A DNA stretch of 37,325 nucleotides, taken from the NCBI GenBank assembly GCA_025459265.1, contig JALOQX010000078.1, positions 1-37,325 of the forward strand, written 5' to 3'. The notes under the pieces were generated by a model, which ran no database searches, was not told where the DNA came from, and saw only the letters and a list, made by a program, of their open reading frames with translations. The stretch is from Pirellulaceae bacterium (GTDB lineage: Bacteria > Planctomycetota > Planctomycetia > Pirellulales > Pirellulaceae). This document shows positions 23,474-33,889 of this stretch, one piece after another (position 1 is the stretch's first letter; each line of letters begins with the position of its first letter). Both the position numbers and the translations under genes were made by a program.

Positions 23474-26400
23474 ATGTCGCGCAGGAACATCTTCTTGCTT
23501 GCCTGTCTGGCTGGATTGGGGATCGCCGCGGCGCCACCCAACAGCACGGAGCACCCCGTGCCACTGGACGATCCCGCGGCCTGGACTGTGCAACCTGCCT
23601 GGCTCGCCAATTTCACTCCACATCATGAAGTAGCCACAACGGCGCAGGGGCTCCGTTTTGCGGTCCGGGATTCGATGGTGGGCGCGAAGTGGAGTCGCGA
23701 TCTCCAGCCGCCCATGGTCGGCGTGCGATTTGTCCGGCTGCGGTACCGAGCGCAGCATTTGCGCTCAGGCGGCGATTACGTCCTTTACGCGGCCGGCGGG
23801 GAGAGTCCGCTGCAGGAACAGTATCTGCTGCGGGAGGATGACATCATATCGGACGGTCAATGGCACGTGGCGATCGCGCCAGTGCAACTGGCGGAGATTC
23901 ACCGGCTTGCGGTTCAGGTGCAGGCGTACGAGGAAGATGCCTGGCTGGAGGTGAGCGACCTGCGGTTTCTGGGCGAGCGGCCCGAACTGCGGCTGGCGGA
24001 TGTCTGCGAGAGTACTTCGAGCTGGCCGGCCGAGATGCTGGGTTGGCGTCCCATCGAGCTGCCACCTGGGACGGTATCCGGCGAAGAACTGGCGCGAAGG
24101 CTTGGCATTTGCGACTGGTTCGAGTCCGGGCCGGTGACCATTGCCGGCGCGCCGTTCCAGGTCCGCGGTGATGATGCGGGCGTCCCGATGACACCGCTGG
24201 AGGAGCCGGGCCGGATCGACGTGCCGCTCAGCGGCCGCGCCGCGGAGGCATATCTGCTGCTGGCGGCAGAGCTGCCTGCTGACGAAGAGCCGTCGTATTT
24301 CAGTGCGGCGGGTGTCGTGCGGCACGTGCACCGCCTGGTGGTGCGCGTCGACTACGAGGACGGTACTTCGGAGGAGCAGTTTCCGTTCGCGCTGCGGACG
24401 CGGCGGCACGCGGTGACGTGCTTCCCGCAGGCCTATGCCGTGGCGCTTGATCCGGCGAAGTCCCTGCGTTCGCTGGCGCTGGTCGATCGCATGAGTCGGG
24501 GCGCGTTTGCGCTCGTCGCACTGACGCTCGCCGATCAGCCGGGACCGGCGACCAACGCGACCGCCCTGCAGCCTGCGGTCAGGCTGCCGTCGCCGAGCCC
24601 TTTCGTGACTCACCCCACCGGCATCACGCGCGAGGGTGATCGATTGACCGTCCAAGCCGGCACGGCGACGCTGGCGATGAGTTGGAAGAACGGTCTGCGC
24701 GTGGAAAGCGTGAGCAACCGGAGCGGCGAAGGTCTGGAGGCTCATGTGGCCGCGGGCCCGCTGTTCCGGTGTCTGGGTGATACATGGGAAATGACGTCCG
24801 AGGATTTTGTCGTGGAGCGTATGACGCCCGACGAGCCCATCGCCGTGCAGCGTCTCCGCATCGACCTGCGGTGCGACAAGGTCTCGCCGGAAATCCGCGT
24901 GCATGTGGCGATTGACGTGGAGGAACCTGAAGCAATCGGCCTGCAGGCAACGATTGAGCTGCCCGGGCGCGACGCGGCCAGCATCCGGTTTATTTTCCCC
25001 GAACTGCAGGACATCCGCCTGGGCGAATCCCCCGCAGACGTCTGGATCTGGTGTCCGCGCCGCGGGGATGTGATCACGAACCGATCGATAGCCCTGCGCG
25101 AGCCCTATGCCGGTGCAGGCAATCCGCTCCAGGTCATCGGCTGCTTCGACCCGCAATGTGGCACCGGGCTCTACCTGATGACTCAGGACCTGGAAGCTCG
25201 CTCGAAGTTCTATCACGTCCAGAAGACCGCGCGCGGTGCGCGGCTGGCGGTCGAGTACACGCCGCTGCATCGGGGGGACTTGCCGCGCAGCGTGATTGGA
25301 TGTTGTCAGGGCGACTGGCACGAGCAGCTGGCGCGGTATCAGCAGTGGGTGGCAACCTGGTACCAGCCGGCGGCGCCGCGGAAGGCCTGGTTTCGCCAGG
25401 TGTGGAACTTCCGCCAGCAATTCCTGCACTTCGAACTGCCCAGCAAGAGCGGGATGTATGACGAGAAAACCCGCACGCTCCGCATCAAGGAAATCGTGGA
25501 CGCGGATGCTGCAGCATTCGGCGGGGTCGACTATCTGCACCTGTTCGACTGGGGCTGGGATCCCGTGCATGGCCGATGCGGCGACTATCAGCCGTGGGAG
25601 TATCTCGGTGGCGTGGAGAATTTCCGCAGCGCGGTGGCGGAAGTCCAGGCGGCCGGGATCCCGGTGGGCCTCTATCTCGAAGGGATTCTGGTCGACGCGC
25701 AATCGCAGCTGGGCCAGGCGCACGGCGCGCAGTGGCAGATGCTGGGTCCAGCCGGCCAGCCGTACGCGTACTTCGCGCCGAGCTTTCACGTCTGTCCACA
25801 TGTCGGCGCGTGGCAGGAATATCTGTCGGATACGTATGCGCGCGTGCAGCGTGAAACGGGGGCATCAGGTTTCTACATCGACCAGTACGGCTTCTCCGGA
25901 CCGACCTACTGGTGTTACAACTCGCAGCACGGCCACCCGGTCCCCATGACACCTGTGCTGGGCGAACGGGCCATGACGCGGCGTGTGCGCGAGCGGCTCG
26001 GACCGGACGCGGTGATATATACCGAGGAGAGCCCGACTGATGTGAATTCGCAGTATCAGGACGGGAGTTTTACCTACAACATCTCGTCCGCCCTGGATGA
26101 CCCGACAGCCAGTTACGTGAACTTGTACCGCTTCGCTTTCCCAAGCTTCAAGACGATCGAGATCATCTGCTGTGACCAGCCGCTGGGAACGAACGTGGAA
26201 GCGGTCAAGCGGTGCCTGTTCAACGGCGAGGCGATCTGGATTGAGGGGATTCACAGCCGCTGGTTCGCGCCGGAGGTGCGGGGGCAGATCGCGCTCAACC
26301 GCCGCGTGCTGAGTGACAATCGACACTGCTTCGCCGGCGATCACGTCCGGCCGCTGGTGCCGACACTCGTGCGCGGCATCTACGCCAATCAGTTCGGCCA

Positions 26401-26626
26401 GCGGGCGGACCTGTTGGGCAAGACGTGTTGGACGGTCTATAACACGCACTACCGCACGGTGCGCGGGGAGCTGATCGCCGTCGACCACGCCGATGGCGCT
26501 CAGTATCTGGATGAGATGGCCGGTCAACCCCTGACGCCGCGTGTCGTGGACGGGCGCGCGTACCTGACGCTGGAGATGGCCCCGCGCGACGTGATGGTCA
26601 TCTCGCGGGGACTCTACGTCGACTGA
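23474..26626 (+). CDS. Large exported glycosidase-like (TIM-barrel) protein, uncharacterised
   Basis: A protein of about 1050 residues. ATG 23474 gives a clear signal peptide (MSRRNIFLLACLAGLGIAAA) with GGAG upstream; ATG 23456, overlapping the ceramidase stop, would add six residues. The first 600 residues or so look beta-rich. From about residue 660 a (beta/alpha)8-barrel-like part appears, with DYLHLFDWGWDPVHGRCGDY, GIPVGLYLEGILV, GFYIDQYG (Asp803) and VIYTEESPTD (Glu851). These acidic residues at strand ends are candidate nucleophile and acid/base, as in the alpha-amylase/alpha-galactosidase-type clans; I think of DUF6259-like proteins, but this is not certain. Coupling to the ceramidase-like gene suggests joint work on a glycolipid or glycan, which is inference. 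Confidence 0.7.
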   Translation: MSRRNIFLLACLAGLGIAAAPPNSTEHPVPLDDPAAWTVQPAWLANFTPHHEVATTAQGLRFAVRDSMVGAKWSRDLQPPMVGVRFVRLRYRAQHLRSGGDYVLYAAGGESPLQEQYLLREDDIISDGQWHVAIAPVQLAEIHRLAVQVQAYEEDAWLEVSDLRFLGERPELRLADVCESTSSWPAEMLGWRPIELPPGTVSGEELARRLGICDWFESGPVTIAGAPFQVRGDDAGVPMTPLEEPGRIDVPLSGRAAEAYLLLAAELPADEEPSYFSAAGVVRHVHRLVVRVDYEDGTSEEQFPFALRTRRHAVTCFPQAYAVALDPAKSLRSLALVDRMSRGAFALVALTLADQPGPATNATALQPAVRLPSPSPFVTHPTGITREGDRLTVQAGTATLAMSWKNGLRVESVSNRSGEGLEAHVAAGPLFRCLGDTWEMTSEDFVVERMTPDEPIAVQRLRIDLRCDKVSPEIRVHVAIDVEEPEAIGLQATIELPGRDAASIRFIFPELQDIRLGESPADVWIWCPRRGDVITNRSIALREPYAGAGNPLQVIGCFDPQCGTGLYLMTQDLEARSKFYHVQKTARGARLAVEYTPLHRGDLPRSVIGCCQGDWHEQLARYQQWVATWYQPAAPRKAWFRQVWNFRQQFLHFELPSKSGMYDEKTRTLRIKEIVDADAAAFGGVDYLHLFDWGWDPVHGRCGDYQPWEYLGGVENFRSAVAEVQAAGIPVGLYLEGILVDAQSQLGQAHGAQWQMLGPAGQPYAYFAPSFHVCPHVGAWQEYLSDTYARVQRETGASGFYIDQYGFSGPTYWCYNSQHGHPVPMTPVLGERAMTRRVRERLGPDAVIYTEESPTDVNSQYQDGSFTYNISSALDDPTASYVNLYRFAFPSFKTIEIICCDQPLGTNVEAVKRCLFNGEAIWIEGIHSRWFAPEVRGQIALNRRVLSDNRHCFAGDHVRPLVPTLVRGIYANQFGQRADLLGKTCWTVYNTHYRTVRGELIAVDHADGAQYLDEMAGQPLTPRVVDGRAYLTLEMAPRDVMVISRGLYVD

Positions 26627-26781
26627 GCGAATGCCCTGTTCCCCGCGTTGTACGGCCACTCGCGCGGCCCGCATATTCGGCAGACTCCCTCCAGAGCAAA
26701 CCGCTCAGCGATCCCGATCCACCCCTACAGACATGTTCACGGGCTGGTCTGGACTTGCTGCGCACTATATTTCCATCACCT

Positions 26782-27699
26782 ATGCAAAACCAATCCCGAA
26801 TACTGCTAGTCCTCGTTTTCCTGCTCGTGCCATCCCCGCCACCTGCGTCCGGTGAGCTTGACTCGAACCGCGCGGCAGCGCATGCGGCGCGTGGCAGCGT
26901 GGCTGCGGATATGCGTCCCGTAGGCCCGCTGCCATTGCCAGGAATTGTCCGGCCGGCGAGACAGGTGACCATGTCCGCGCCGACGGAAGGCATGCTCATG
27001 GACGTGTGTGTGTCGGAGGGCCAGCATGTCAAGGCGGGCGAGGTGCTTGCCGTGATCGACAACCGCGTTGCACAGGCGTCGGTCCAGGCAGCCCGTGCCG
27101 CGGCGGATCGATCGGGCGAACGGCAGCACGCAATCGAAGAACTCAAGTTCGCCCAGGAAGTCTACGATCGCCAATTGAGTCTGCAGGCGGCCCAGAACGG
27201 CTCGGATTTCGAACTGCTCGAGGCGCTGACACGCCTGGAGAAGGCGAAAGCGACGATCATCACTGTCGACCAGGAGGAAACACGCGCAAAGCTGCTGCTG
27301 CAGCTCGAGCTTGCACGCCTGGAGACGCACAACATCCGCGCGCCCTTTTCCGGCCAGATCGTACAGATTCACGCGCAGCCCGGCGCGACGCTCACTCGTG
27401 ATGACGATCTGTTGACAATCGTCTGTGTCGCAGAGCTGAAGGCCGACCTGTATGTTTCACTGGACCGCTATGGGCAACTGCGCATCGGCAGCGACTACCC
27501 GCTGCAGGCGGGTCCGCCCGTCAATCGAGTCGTGACCGCTCGGCTGCAGTTCGTCGCGCCGGTCATCGACGCCGCTTCCAACACCTGCCGCGCCACGTTC
27601 ACGATGGAGAACAGCGACCAGCACCTGCCCGCGGGATTTTCGGTGTACTTGGACACCGCTTGGGAGTCGACCGTGCCCGCACCGCCCAGCACACCCTGA
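26782..27699 (+). CDS. HlyD-like periplasmic adaptor protein
   Basis: A 305-residue membrane-fusion/adaptor protein of the HlyD/RND-adaptor type. The start at ATG 26782 gives a signal peptide ([20 protein letters not shown]). After it comes the first half of a lipoyl-like domain ([31 protein letters not shown]), a roughly 90-residue helical hairpin ([18 protein letters not shown] to LQLELARLE), the second lipoyl half ([18 protein letters not shown]) and a beta-barrel. It is short for the family and has no membrane helix besides the signal. No Shine-Dalgarno sequence precedes the start; a TATATT at 26766-26771 lies close by. It leads the cluster ending in two further HlyD-containing proteins, so it may form part of their envelope-spanning assembly. 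Confidence 0.87.
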   Translation: MQNQSRILLVLVFLLVPSPPPASGELDSNRAAAHAARGSVAADMRPVGPLPLPGIVRPARQVTMSAPTEGMLMDVCVSEGQHVKAGEVLAVIDNRVAQASVQAARAAADRSGERQHAIEELKFAQEVYDRQLSLQAAQNGSDFELLEALTRLEKAKATIITVDQEETRAKLLLQLELARLETHNIRAPFSGQIVQIHAQPGATLTRDDDLLTIVCVAELKADLYVSLDRYGQLRIGSDYPLQAGPPVNRVVTARLQFVAPVIDAASNTCRATFTMENSDQHLPAGFSVYLDTAWESTVPAPPSTP

Positions 27700-27770
27700 C
27701 CTCATGCACCACGAGTTTGGCTGATACCTACCCATTAGACACCTGGCTCCCGTCCCCGGTCTTCACCACC

Positions 27771-30700
27771 ATGATCCTCGACGACCCCACTCCACGTGAA
27801 CCAACTGCTGATGCTACTCCACCGGCCACGTTGACCTTTGCGCTGCTCGAAAGCCGCATTCTGTTGTCGGCCACCTGGTCGGACGGCGATACGGACGACT
27901 TGCTGACCGGTCCGACTCCGCATGCCGATGTATTCCACGGATCAAACGGCGCTGATGTCGCCGACGCGTTGGGCGGCAACGATCTGCTCTTCGGCAACGA
28001 TGGGAACGACCGGCTCTACGGCGACACCGGGAACGACCTGTTGGACGGGGGGCGCGGTGACGACCGGCTCTACGGCGGTGAGGGCGACGACCAGCTGGTG
28101 GGCGGTCCCGGCAAGGACCGGCTCTACGGCGAGTCCGGCAACGATTTGTTGGACGGGGGCGCAGGAGCTGATCAGGTCGATGGTGGCACCGGAGATGATG
28201 TGCTGCAGGGAGGTGACGACAACGACACACTGTATGGTCGTGACGGCAACGATCTCCTCGATGGCAACGCGGGGAATGACCAGCTTTACGGCGGTGCGGG
28301 CGACGACCAGCTCGCCGGCGGCGCGGGGAACGACCGGCTCTATGGCGAGACCGGGGACGACTTGTTGGACGGCGGCGCGGGAGACGATCAGCTCGATGGC
28401 GCCGCCGGCGACGACACGCTGCACGGTGACGAGGGCAACGACACGCTCTATGGCCGCGACGGCGACGATTCCCTGGACGGCGGCGCGGGGAGCGATCGGC
28501 TCTACGGCGGTGCGGGCGACGACCAACTTGCCGGCGGCGCGGGGAACGACCGGCTTTATGGCGAGACCGGCAACGACTTGTTGGACGGCGGCGCCGGCGA
28601 CGACCAGCTCGATGGCGGCAGCGGCGACGACGTGCTGCAAGGCGGCGAGGGGAACGACACCCTGTATGGTCGCGACGGCAACGACTCCCTCGACGGCGGC
28701 GCAGGGAAGGACAAGCTTTACGGCGAGAACGGGAACGACCGGCTGGACGGTGGCGCGGCGGACGATCAGCTCGATGGCGGCAGCGGCGACGACGTGCTGC
28801 AAGGCGGCGAGGGGAACGACACCCTGTATGGTCGCGACGGCAACGACCTTCTGGGCGGCGATGCGGGGAACGACCGGCTGTATGGGGGCGAGGGCGACGA
28901 CCAGATTGCTGCTGGCGCCGGCACGGATCGGCTCTACGGCGAGAACGGGAACGACCGGCTGGACGGTGGCGCGGGGGACGATCTGCTGGATGGCGGCCGT
29001 GGCGACGACGTGCTGCAAGGTGGCGAGGACAACGATACGCTGTATGGTCGCGACGGTGATGATTTGCTCGAAGGCGGCGCGGGGAACGATCGGCTTTACG
29101 GTGACGCCGGAAACGACATCATTCACACCGGCGAAGGCGACAACCAGGTCTGGGGCGGAACGGGCGACGACGTCATCCACTCCGGTCTGGGCAACAACAT
29201 CATCGATGCCGGCGCCGGGAACGATCAGATTCACTTCTTCGGTGGAAACGACAACATCCAGCTGGGTTCCGGGGCCGACACGGTTGTCATTCATGCGGGA
29301 CAAGACGGCAACGTCGTGACCATCCGCGGCGGGAGCGCGGATGATGTGCTGGACCTGTCGGCCTTCTATTCAACCCGGGTGACTGTCGACGGTTCGCAGA
29401 TCACGGTGCGTCTGGAGGACGGAGGCTCATTTGTCATCGATGCGCAAGGCATCCAGAACATCGTGACGACCGAACCACCCCCGGTCTTCGTGCACGCCGG
29501 GGAAAACCTGGATGTTGCGGAGGGGGCACGAGTGGCTTTGGAGGCAACCGCGACATCCGACCAGGCGTTGAACTTCACCAGCCGCGCGGTGGAGTCCTAC
29601 GGGGGATCGCAAGACGTGTCGTGCGTGGCCGAAATCACGGACGAGGGCGCAGCGCTGCAGATCACCGGCAACGGCTGGAAGAAAATCGAGTTTCCTTACC
29701 GCGTCACCAAGGACACGATTCTGGAGTTCGAGTTCCGGAGCGACGCGCGCGGGGAGATCCACGGGATTGGGTTCGATACGGACGACAACCTGAGCGAGAA
29801 TACGACCTTCCAGTTGTATGGAACTCAGACGTGGGGCAATCAAGCGTACGACAACTACGATTCGAGCGCCGGCTGGCAGCATTATCGCATTCGCGTCGGT
29901 GACCATTTTCAGGGCGACTTCTCGCACCTGGTGTTTGCCAACGATCACGACGTGTCCGCACCGACGGCGGAGAGTCTGTTCCGGAACCTGCGTGTGTACG
30001 AAGCGGCGGACGAGACGCAGGCCGCCTACGGTTTCCAATGGGAGCAGGTGGCGGGGCCGGAGGTCACGCTGGTGGGTGCGAACACGGCGACGCCGACCTT
30101 CGTTGCACCACGAGTTGATGCCGATGTCGATCTTGTGTTCCGCGTGACCGCCACCAACGGCCATGTGTCTGCCGAGGACACCGTCACGGTCCGCATCGAC
30201 AATATGCCGGACCCGAAGTGGGTGATCGACGCGGGGCCCGATCGGGAAATCGTGGAGGGTGACGCACTCACGCTCGACGCGGATTTCGCGTCGGTCGTGC
30301 GGTTCGACGCCAGCGATATTCGTTCCTACGGCGGCACGCAGGATGTCGATCTGGCGGTGCATGTCGAGGACGACGGGACCTCGTTGCACTTGGAAGGCAA
30401 TGGCTGGAAGCGGCTGTTTCTCCCCTACAGCGTGACGAAGGACACGGTGCTGGAGTTCGATTTCCGCAGCACTGCCGAAGGCGAGGTCCATGGGATCGGT
30501 CTTGATACGGACAATGACATCAGCCCGCAGACCACGTTCCAGCTGCACGGCACGCAAGGATGGGGACGCGCGGAGTTTGACACGTACGACGGCAGTGCCG
30601 GTGCGTGGCAGCACTATCGGATTCCCGTCGGCGAATATTTCACCGGCGATTTCGAGCACCTGGTGTTGGTCAACGATCATGACGTGTCAAGCCCGAACGG

Positions 30701-31508
30701 AAACAGCTGGTTCCGCAACATCCGCCTGTACGAATACGACCTGCAGGCAGACGGCGAACGGCCTCCGCAGATTACCTGGGCGCAGATCGGCGGTCCCAGT
30801 GTGGAACTGCTCGGCGGCCAGTCGCTCGCACCGCAATTTGTGTCGCCGCAGGTCACGGAGGATACCGAGCTGGTATTCGAGGTGACGGTGGGGACCGGTA
30901 CACGCACGGTTGTCGACGCGGTACGCGTGCTGGTCCGGGACGTGATTCCCCCCGCGAACGACCCCGACGTGGATGAACCGCAGCCTGACACGGACGCCAT
31001 CGTGCCGGGCGAGCCGCTCGGAGACGCCGCCGGCGACGCGGAGTTGGCCGAGCGGGAACTGCTGCGCGACGTGCACTGGTCGGCCGAGCAACTGCGGGGA
31101 CTGCGGACGTACGAAAACGAGTTCGGTTTCGGAGACGCCTGGCGGGAACTGGAGCAGGCGGAAGCTTGGGTGCAGCGGGAGCTGGATGACACCGAACCAG
31201 CGCCGACACAGGACATCGTGCTCCGCGATACACTCGAGTTGGAGGTGCTTCCGGTGACGCGTCTGTCGGACGTCAAGTGGCCGGCATCGCCCACGCTGGT
31301 TCCGGTCGCACGGGCAGTGGACAGCAGTCCGGAGCCGTTGGCGGCGGTGCAGTTGCCGGTGTACCCGGCGTGGCACACCGAGCTGAACGCGGAAGAGCCC
31401 GCGGCACAGGAGATGGTCCAACCCGCCGCGGCAGGTGTGGTGGCAGCGGTGTGGGGTCTGCTGCGGGGATTGGCGGGAACGCGCTATCGCGGTCGCGAGG
31501 ACGAGTGA
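27771..31508 (+). CDS. Giant LEPR-XLL / RTX calcium-binding repeat protein
   Basis: A 1245-residue secreted or surface protein. ATG 27771 is chosen because it places the motif LESRILLSA at residues 26-34, where the planctomycete LEPR-XLL motif (LEPRxLLSA) is normally found; the frame is open back to a TTG at 27660. Residues about 64-507 are RTX nonapeptides (GGxGxDxLx, e.g. [20 protein letters not shown]) that fold into a calcium-loaded beta-roll. Then come two homologous jelly-roll-like domains (about 603-744 and 847-988; shared phrases SYGG, GNGWK, VTKDT, LEFEFRS, HGIG, NDHDVS), each followed by a PKD-like domain ([30 protein letters not shown]). The tail is acidic, then helical. A weak hydrophobic stretch followed by basic residues (RYRGR) ends the protein. 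Likely an adhesin or matrix protein. Confidence 0.9.
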   Translation: MILDDPTPREPTADATPPATLTFALLESRILLSATWSDGDTDDLLTGPTPHADVFHGSNGADVADALGGNDLLFGNDGNDRLYGDTGNDLLDGGRGDDRLYGGEGDDQLVGGPGKDRLYGESGNDLLDGGAGADQVDGGTGDDVLQGGDDNDTLYGRDGNDLLDGNAGNDQLYGGAGDDQLAGGAGNDRLYGETGDDLLDGGAGDDQLDGAAGDDTLHGDEGNDTLYGRDGDDSLDGGAGSDRLYGGAGDDQLAGGAGNDRLYGETGNDLLDGGAGDDQLDGGSGDDVLQGGEGNDTLYGRDGNDSLDGGAGKDKLYGENGNDRLDGGAADDQLDGGSGDDVLQGGEGNDTLYGRDGNDLLGGDAGNDRLYGGEGDDQIAAGAGTDRLYGENGNDRLDGGAGDDLLDGGRGDDVLQGGEDNDTLYGRDGDDLLEGGAGNDRLYGDAGNDIIHTGEGDNQVWGGTGDDVIHSGLGNNIIDAGAGNDQIHFFGGNDNIQLGSGADTVVIHAGQDGNVVTIRGGSADDVLDLSAFYSTRVTVDGSQITVRLEDGGSFVIDAQGIQNIVTTEPPPVFVHAGENLDVAEGARVALEATATSDQALNFTSRAVESYGGSQDVSCVAEITDEGAALQITGNGWKKIEFPYRVTKDTILEFEFRSDARGEIHGIGFDTDDNLSENTTFQLYGTQTWGNQAYDNYDSSAGWQHYRIRVGDHFQGDFSHLVFANDHDVSAPTAESLFRNLRVYEAADETQAAYGFQWEQVAGPEVTLVGANTATPTFVAPRVDADVDLVFRVTATNGHVSAEDTVTVRIDNMPDPKWVIDAGPDREIVEGDALTLDADFASVVRFDASDIRSYGGTQDVDLAVHVEDDGTSLHLEGNGWKRLFLPYSVTKDTVLEFDFRSTAEGEVHGIGLDTDNDISPQTTFQLHGTQGWGRAEFDTYDGSAGAWQHYRIPVGEYFTGDFEHLVLVNDHDVSSPNGNSWFRNIRLYEYDLQADGERPPQITWAQIGGPSVELLGGQSLAPQFVSPQVTEDTELVFEVTVGTGTRTVVDAVRVLVRDVIPPANDPDVDEPQPDTDAIVPGEPLGDAAGDAELAERELLRDVHWSAEQLRGLRTYENEFGFGDAWRELEQAEAWVQRELDDTEPAPTQDIVLRDTLELEVLPVTRLSDVKWPASPTLVPVARAVDSSPEPLAAVQLPVYPAWHTELNAEEPAAQEMVQPAAAGVVAAVWGLLRGLAGTRYRGREDE
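28017..29100 (+). repeat. Higher-order DNA repeat inside the RTX region (216-bp unit)
   Basis: The 27-bp nonapeptide repeats are organised in blocks of eight. The marker string TATGG(T/C)CG(T/C)GACGG, coding YGRDG, recurs at 28233, 28449, 28665, 28827 and 29043, giving spacings of 216, 216, 162 and 216 bp. The short interval lacks exactly two nonapeptides (54 bp). About 70 bp around 28617-28687 is repeated essentially identically at 28779-28849, pointing to recent duplication. Confidence 0.88.
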
Positions 31509-31569
31509 CGCATCGGATGACAGGGACAGTCGGGAAGACGTGTGTCCGTGAACAGAAGGGGGTAAGACC

Positions 31570-31971
31570 ATGACGTTGACAACGCAGGAAGCCCTGGCCG
31601 CGATGGCGGAGATCCAGCGGAATGCGTCGCCGCAAGCGCGGACGATGCGGTCGCACAGCCGGATTGCCGTGCGCGCCAAAGTCACAGCTCAGCCGGCCAA
31701 CTCCAGCGCGCGAAACGGTTTTCGGACGCAGGGAATCGTCGGAGACATCTCCAGCGGCGGGTGCATGGTCCTGTTTTCGGATCCGCTCGCCGTCGGCGAC
31801 GTCTACCGGTTGATGTTTGACCGCGAGATGCTGGACCTGGAACCCCTGTTCGCCCGGTGTCTGCGCTGCCGACTGGTCCGCGAGGACGCTTTCGAAGCGG
31901 GCTTCAGTTTCTTCCGGCCCGTTGACTTGTCGAACTTGGAGCAGGCGGATGCGGCGGGTCTGTTCGACTGA
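31570..31971 (+). CDS. PilZ-domain protein (putative c-di-GMP receptor)
   Basis: A 133-residue single-domain protein. ATG 31570 is preceded by AAGGGGG. The c-di-GMP-binding signature of PilZ is present: RxxxR in SHSRIAVRAKV and D/N-x-S-x-x-G in VGDISSGGCMVLF, about 40 residues later. A cytoplasmic location is expected. Its place between the RTX gene and the two HlyD-containing export genes suggests that c-di-GMP controls synthesis or export of the RTX protein, as it controls biofilm adhesins elsewhere through different proteins; this link is inference. Confidence 0.85.
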   Translation: MTLTTQEALAAMAEIQRNASPQARTMRSHSRIAVRAKVTAQPANSSARNGFRTQGIVGDISSGGCMVLFSDPLAVGDVYRLMFDREMLDLEPLFARCLRCRLVREDAFEAGFSFFRPVDLSNLEQADAAGLFD

Positions 31972-32010
31972 TTCCGCTGGGCGTGTGCCGCGACACGGGG
32001 AACCTGACCG

Positions 32011-33888
32011 ATGACGACATCCGCAACTACGACCGCTCCGCGGACGGGCGACGGATCGCCGGGCTACTCCACCGATCTGCTGCAAGGCATTGCGGAGCTG
32101 GTGGCCGTCTCGCGCGGCACGACGGCCTTCTACCGTGGCGTACTGGAGCGGACGCGCCAGGAGTTCAGCGCGGTGTACGCGGCGCTGCAAATCTCGCACG
32201 CGGCGGGATCATCGCACGAGCACCTGACGGCGGGCAGCTCGTCGGAGGCGTGGGAACAGCTCGTGGAGGCGAGCCTGCTCGAATCCGAGGCGAGCGGGCG
32301 GGCGGTGGCCCGGCTCTACGACATCGCCGAATCGGATCTGAGGATCGCGGTCCTGGCGACACCGCTCCGGGACAGCCGAGGCAACACGGGCGCGCTGGCC
32401 CTGGTGATGTGCTGCGACGACCGCGAGGCGGCGCGTGCCGCCCTCTGGGGACTCCGGTCCGCCGTGCTGCTGGCCTGCTCCCTGGTGCCGACGCTGTCGG
32501 CTGCGCACAACGGCACGGCGAGTAATCCCGACACGGCCCAGAAAGCGCTCGCCAAAGCCGCGCAGTTCGAGTCGCTCACGGAACTCGCCTTCGCGATGAC
32601 CAACGGACTCAAGACGAAGTTCCAATGCGAACAAGTCGTCATGGGGAAAGTGGTTGGAGGCGGCGTCAAGATCGTGAGCATGTCGAGCCTGGACACACTG
32701 TATCCGCGCAGCCCTGGGAGCCGGCTGATTCGCCAGGCGATGGAGGAGTGTCTGGACGCGGGGCATCGCATCTGCTCCAAGCCGCGGGGTGAGTGGTCCG
32801 GCGCGGGGCCCGGAGGGGACTACCGGCTGCATCGTCAGTGGCGGGCGGCGCTCGGCGACGCGGCGGTGGCCTCGATTCCGCTCCATTGCGGCGCGAAATG
32901 CGTGGCGATTCTGAGTCTGGTGCGGCCAGGCCGGGTCGGGTTCCGCAGTGACGAGCTGGAGGAGATCGAGCAACTGGTGGGGGCCTACGGTCCGGCGATC
33001 CACCTGGTGGACCGCGCCAGCCGCAGCTGGCCTGCCCGCACGCGCGACGCGCTGCGCGCGCAGCTGCTGTGGCTGCTGGCCCCTCAACGACCCGGGCGCC
33101 GGATCGCGTGTCTGGCTGCCGTGGCGCTGGCCGCCTGGTTCTGCCTCGGTACGATTCCGTACAAGATCAGCGTGCCGTGCCTGGTTGCCCCGAGTCAAGT
33201 GCAGCACTTCGCGGCGCCGTTCGAAGGGGTCGTGGCAACGGCCCAGGTCGAGGCGGGCGATGAAGTCCGGTCCGGACAACTGCTGTTCGCGATGGACACG
33301 CGAGAACTCGAGCTGCAGCAGCGGGAGCTGGAGTCCGAAGCGGCTGTTTGTAGCCTGGAAATCACGCAGCAGATCGCGGCGCAGCAGGTCGCGGCGGCCG
33401 CGGCGGCCCAGGCCCGGCTGGATGTCCTCCGCGCTCGACTGGCCGGCATCACCGCTCGACTCGCCCTGGCCGAAGTGCGGGCCCCGGCCGACGGCACGAT
33501 CCTCGCGGGCGACGTCAAGAAGCATGTCGGGGACGTGGTCCCGGTCGGCCGGTCGCTGTTGGAGTTCGCGCCGCACACGCAATGGGAACTCGAGTTGCGT
33601 GTCGATGGGCGTCACGGAGGCGTCGTGCGGCCCGGCCAGCTCGGGCGCTTCGTCACGCTGGCCCAGCCGGGGCAAGCCGTGGCCTGCCGCGTGGACCGTG
33701 TCGAGCCGGCGGCGCAGGTCGTCGACGGGCGGCAGGTCTTCGTGGCTCACGCGCGACTGGATGATCATGCGACCTGGAACCTGGCCGGCATGGAGGGGGT
33801 GGCCAGACTCGAAATCGGGGCGCGCCGCGTGTGGTGGGTGGCCCTGCATCGCATCATCGACTACGGGCGCTTCCATTTCTGGTTCTGA
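32011..33888 (+). CDS. GAF-GAF-TM-HlyD fusion protein
   Basis: A 625-residue protein combining sensing and transport modules. The N-terminal 345 residues are cytoplasmic and resemble one or two GAF domains (TTAFYRGVLERTRQEFSAVY, VLATPLRDSRGNTGALALVM; then QFESLTELAFAMTNGL, VASIPLHCGAKCVAILSLVR, FRSDELEEIEQLVGAYGPAI). One membrane helix at about 365-382 (ACLAAVALAAWFCLGTI) leads to a periplasmic HlyD-type adaptor: SQVQHFAAPFEGVVATAQVE, AGDEVRSGQLLFAMDTRELE, a helical hairpin, then VRAPADGTILAGDVKKHVGD and a beta-barrel domain. It ends one base before the start of the M50 gene. The pairing suggests the GAF part gates an export complex made with that protein. Confidence 0.86.
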   Translation: MTTSATTTAPRTGDGSPGYSTDLLQGIAELVAVSRGTTAFYRGVLERTRQEFSAVYAALQISHAAGSSHEHLTAGSSSEAWEQLVEASLLESEASGRAVARLYDIAESDLRIAVLATPLRDSRGNTGALALVMCCDDREAARAALWGLRSAVLLACSLVPTLSAAHNGTASNPDTAQKALAKAAQFESLTELAFAMTNGLKTKFQCEQVVMGKVVGGGVKIVSMSSLDTLYPRSPGSRLIRQAMEECLDAGHRICSKPRGEWSGAGPGGDYRLHRQWRAALGDAAVASIPLHCGAKCVAILSLVRPGRVGFRSDELEEIEQLVGAYGPAIHLVDRASRSWPARTRDALRAQLLWLLAPQRPGRRIACLAAVALAAWFCLGTIPYKISVPCLVAPSQVQHFAAPFEGVVATAQVEAGDEVRSGQLLFAMDTRELELQQRELESEAAVCSLEITQQIAAQQVAAAAAAQARLDVLRARLAGITARLALAEVRAPADGTILAGDVKKHVGDVVPVGRSLLEFAPHTQWELELRVDGRHGGVVRPGQLGRFVTLAQPGQAVACRVDRVEPAAQVVDGRQVFVAHARLDDHATWNLAGMEGVARLEIGARRVWWVALHRIIDYGRFHFWF

Positions 33889-33889
33889 A

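Noticed and set aside
26744-26760. Second sigma-54-like promoter before the HlyD-like gene (TGG...TTGCT)
   Set aside because: The GG-to-GC distance is one base short and the -24 element is poor; sigma-54 promoters do not tolerate this spacing.
27660-27770. Upstream extension of the RTX protein from TTG 27660
   Set aside because: It overlaps the adaptor gene by 40 bases, adds no domain, and would push the LEPR-XLL motif away from its usual N-terminal position.
27942-29303. Minus-strand and alternative-frame long open frames across the RTX repeats
   Set aside because: They result from the 27-bp periodicity, which keeps all frames open; their translations are low-complexity mirrors of the nonapeptides.
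32948-33889. Upstream extension of the M50 gene
   Set aside because: The extra 314 codons lie out of frame within the GAF-HlyD gene, are low-complexity Arg/Ser-rich, and ATG 33890 fits the family start.
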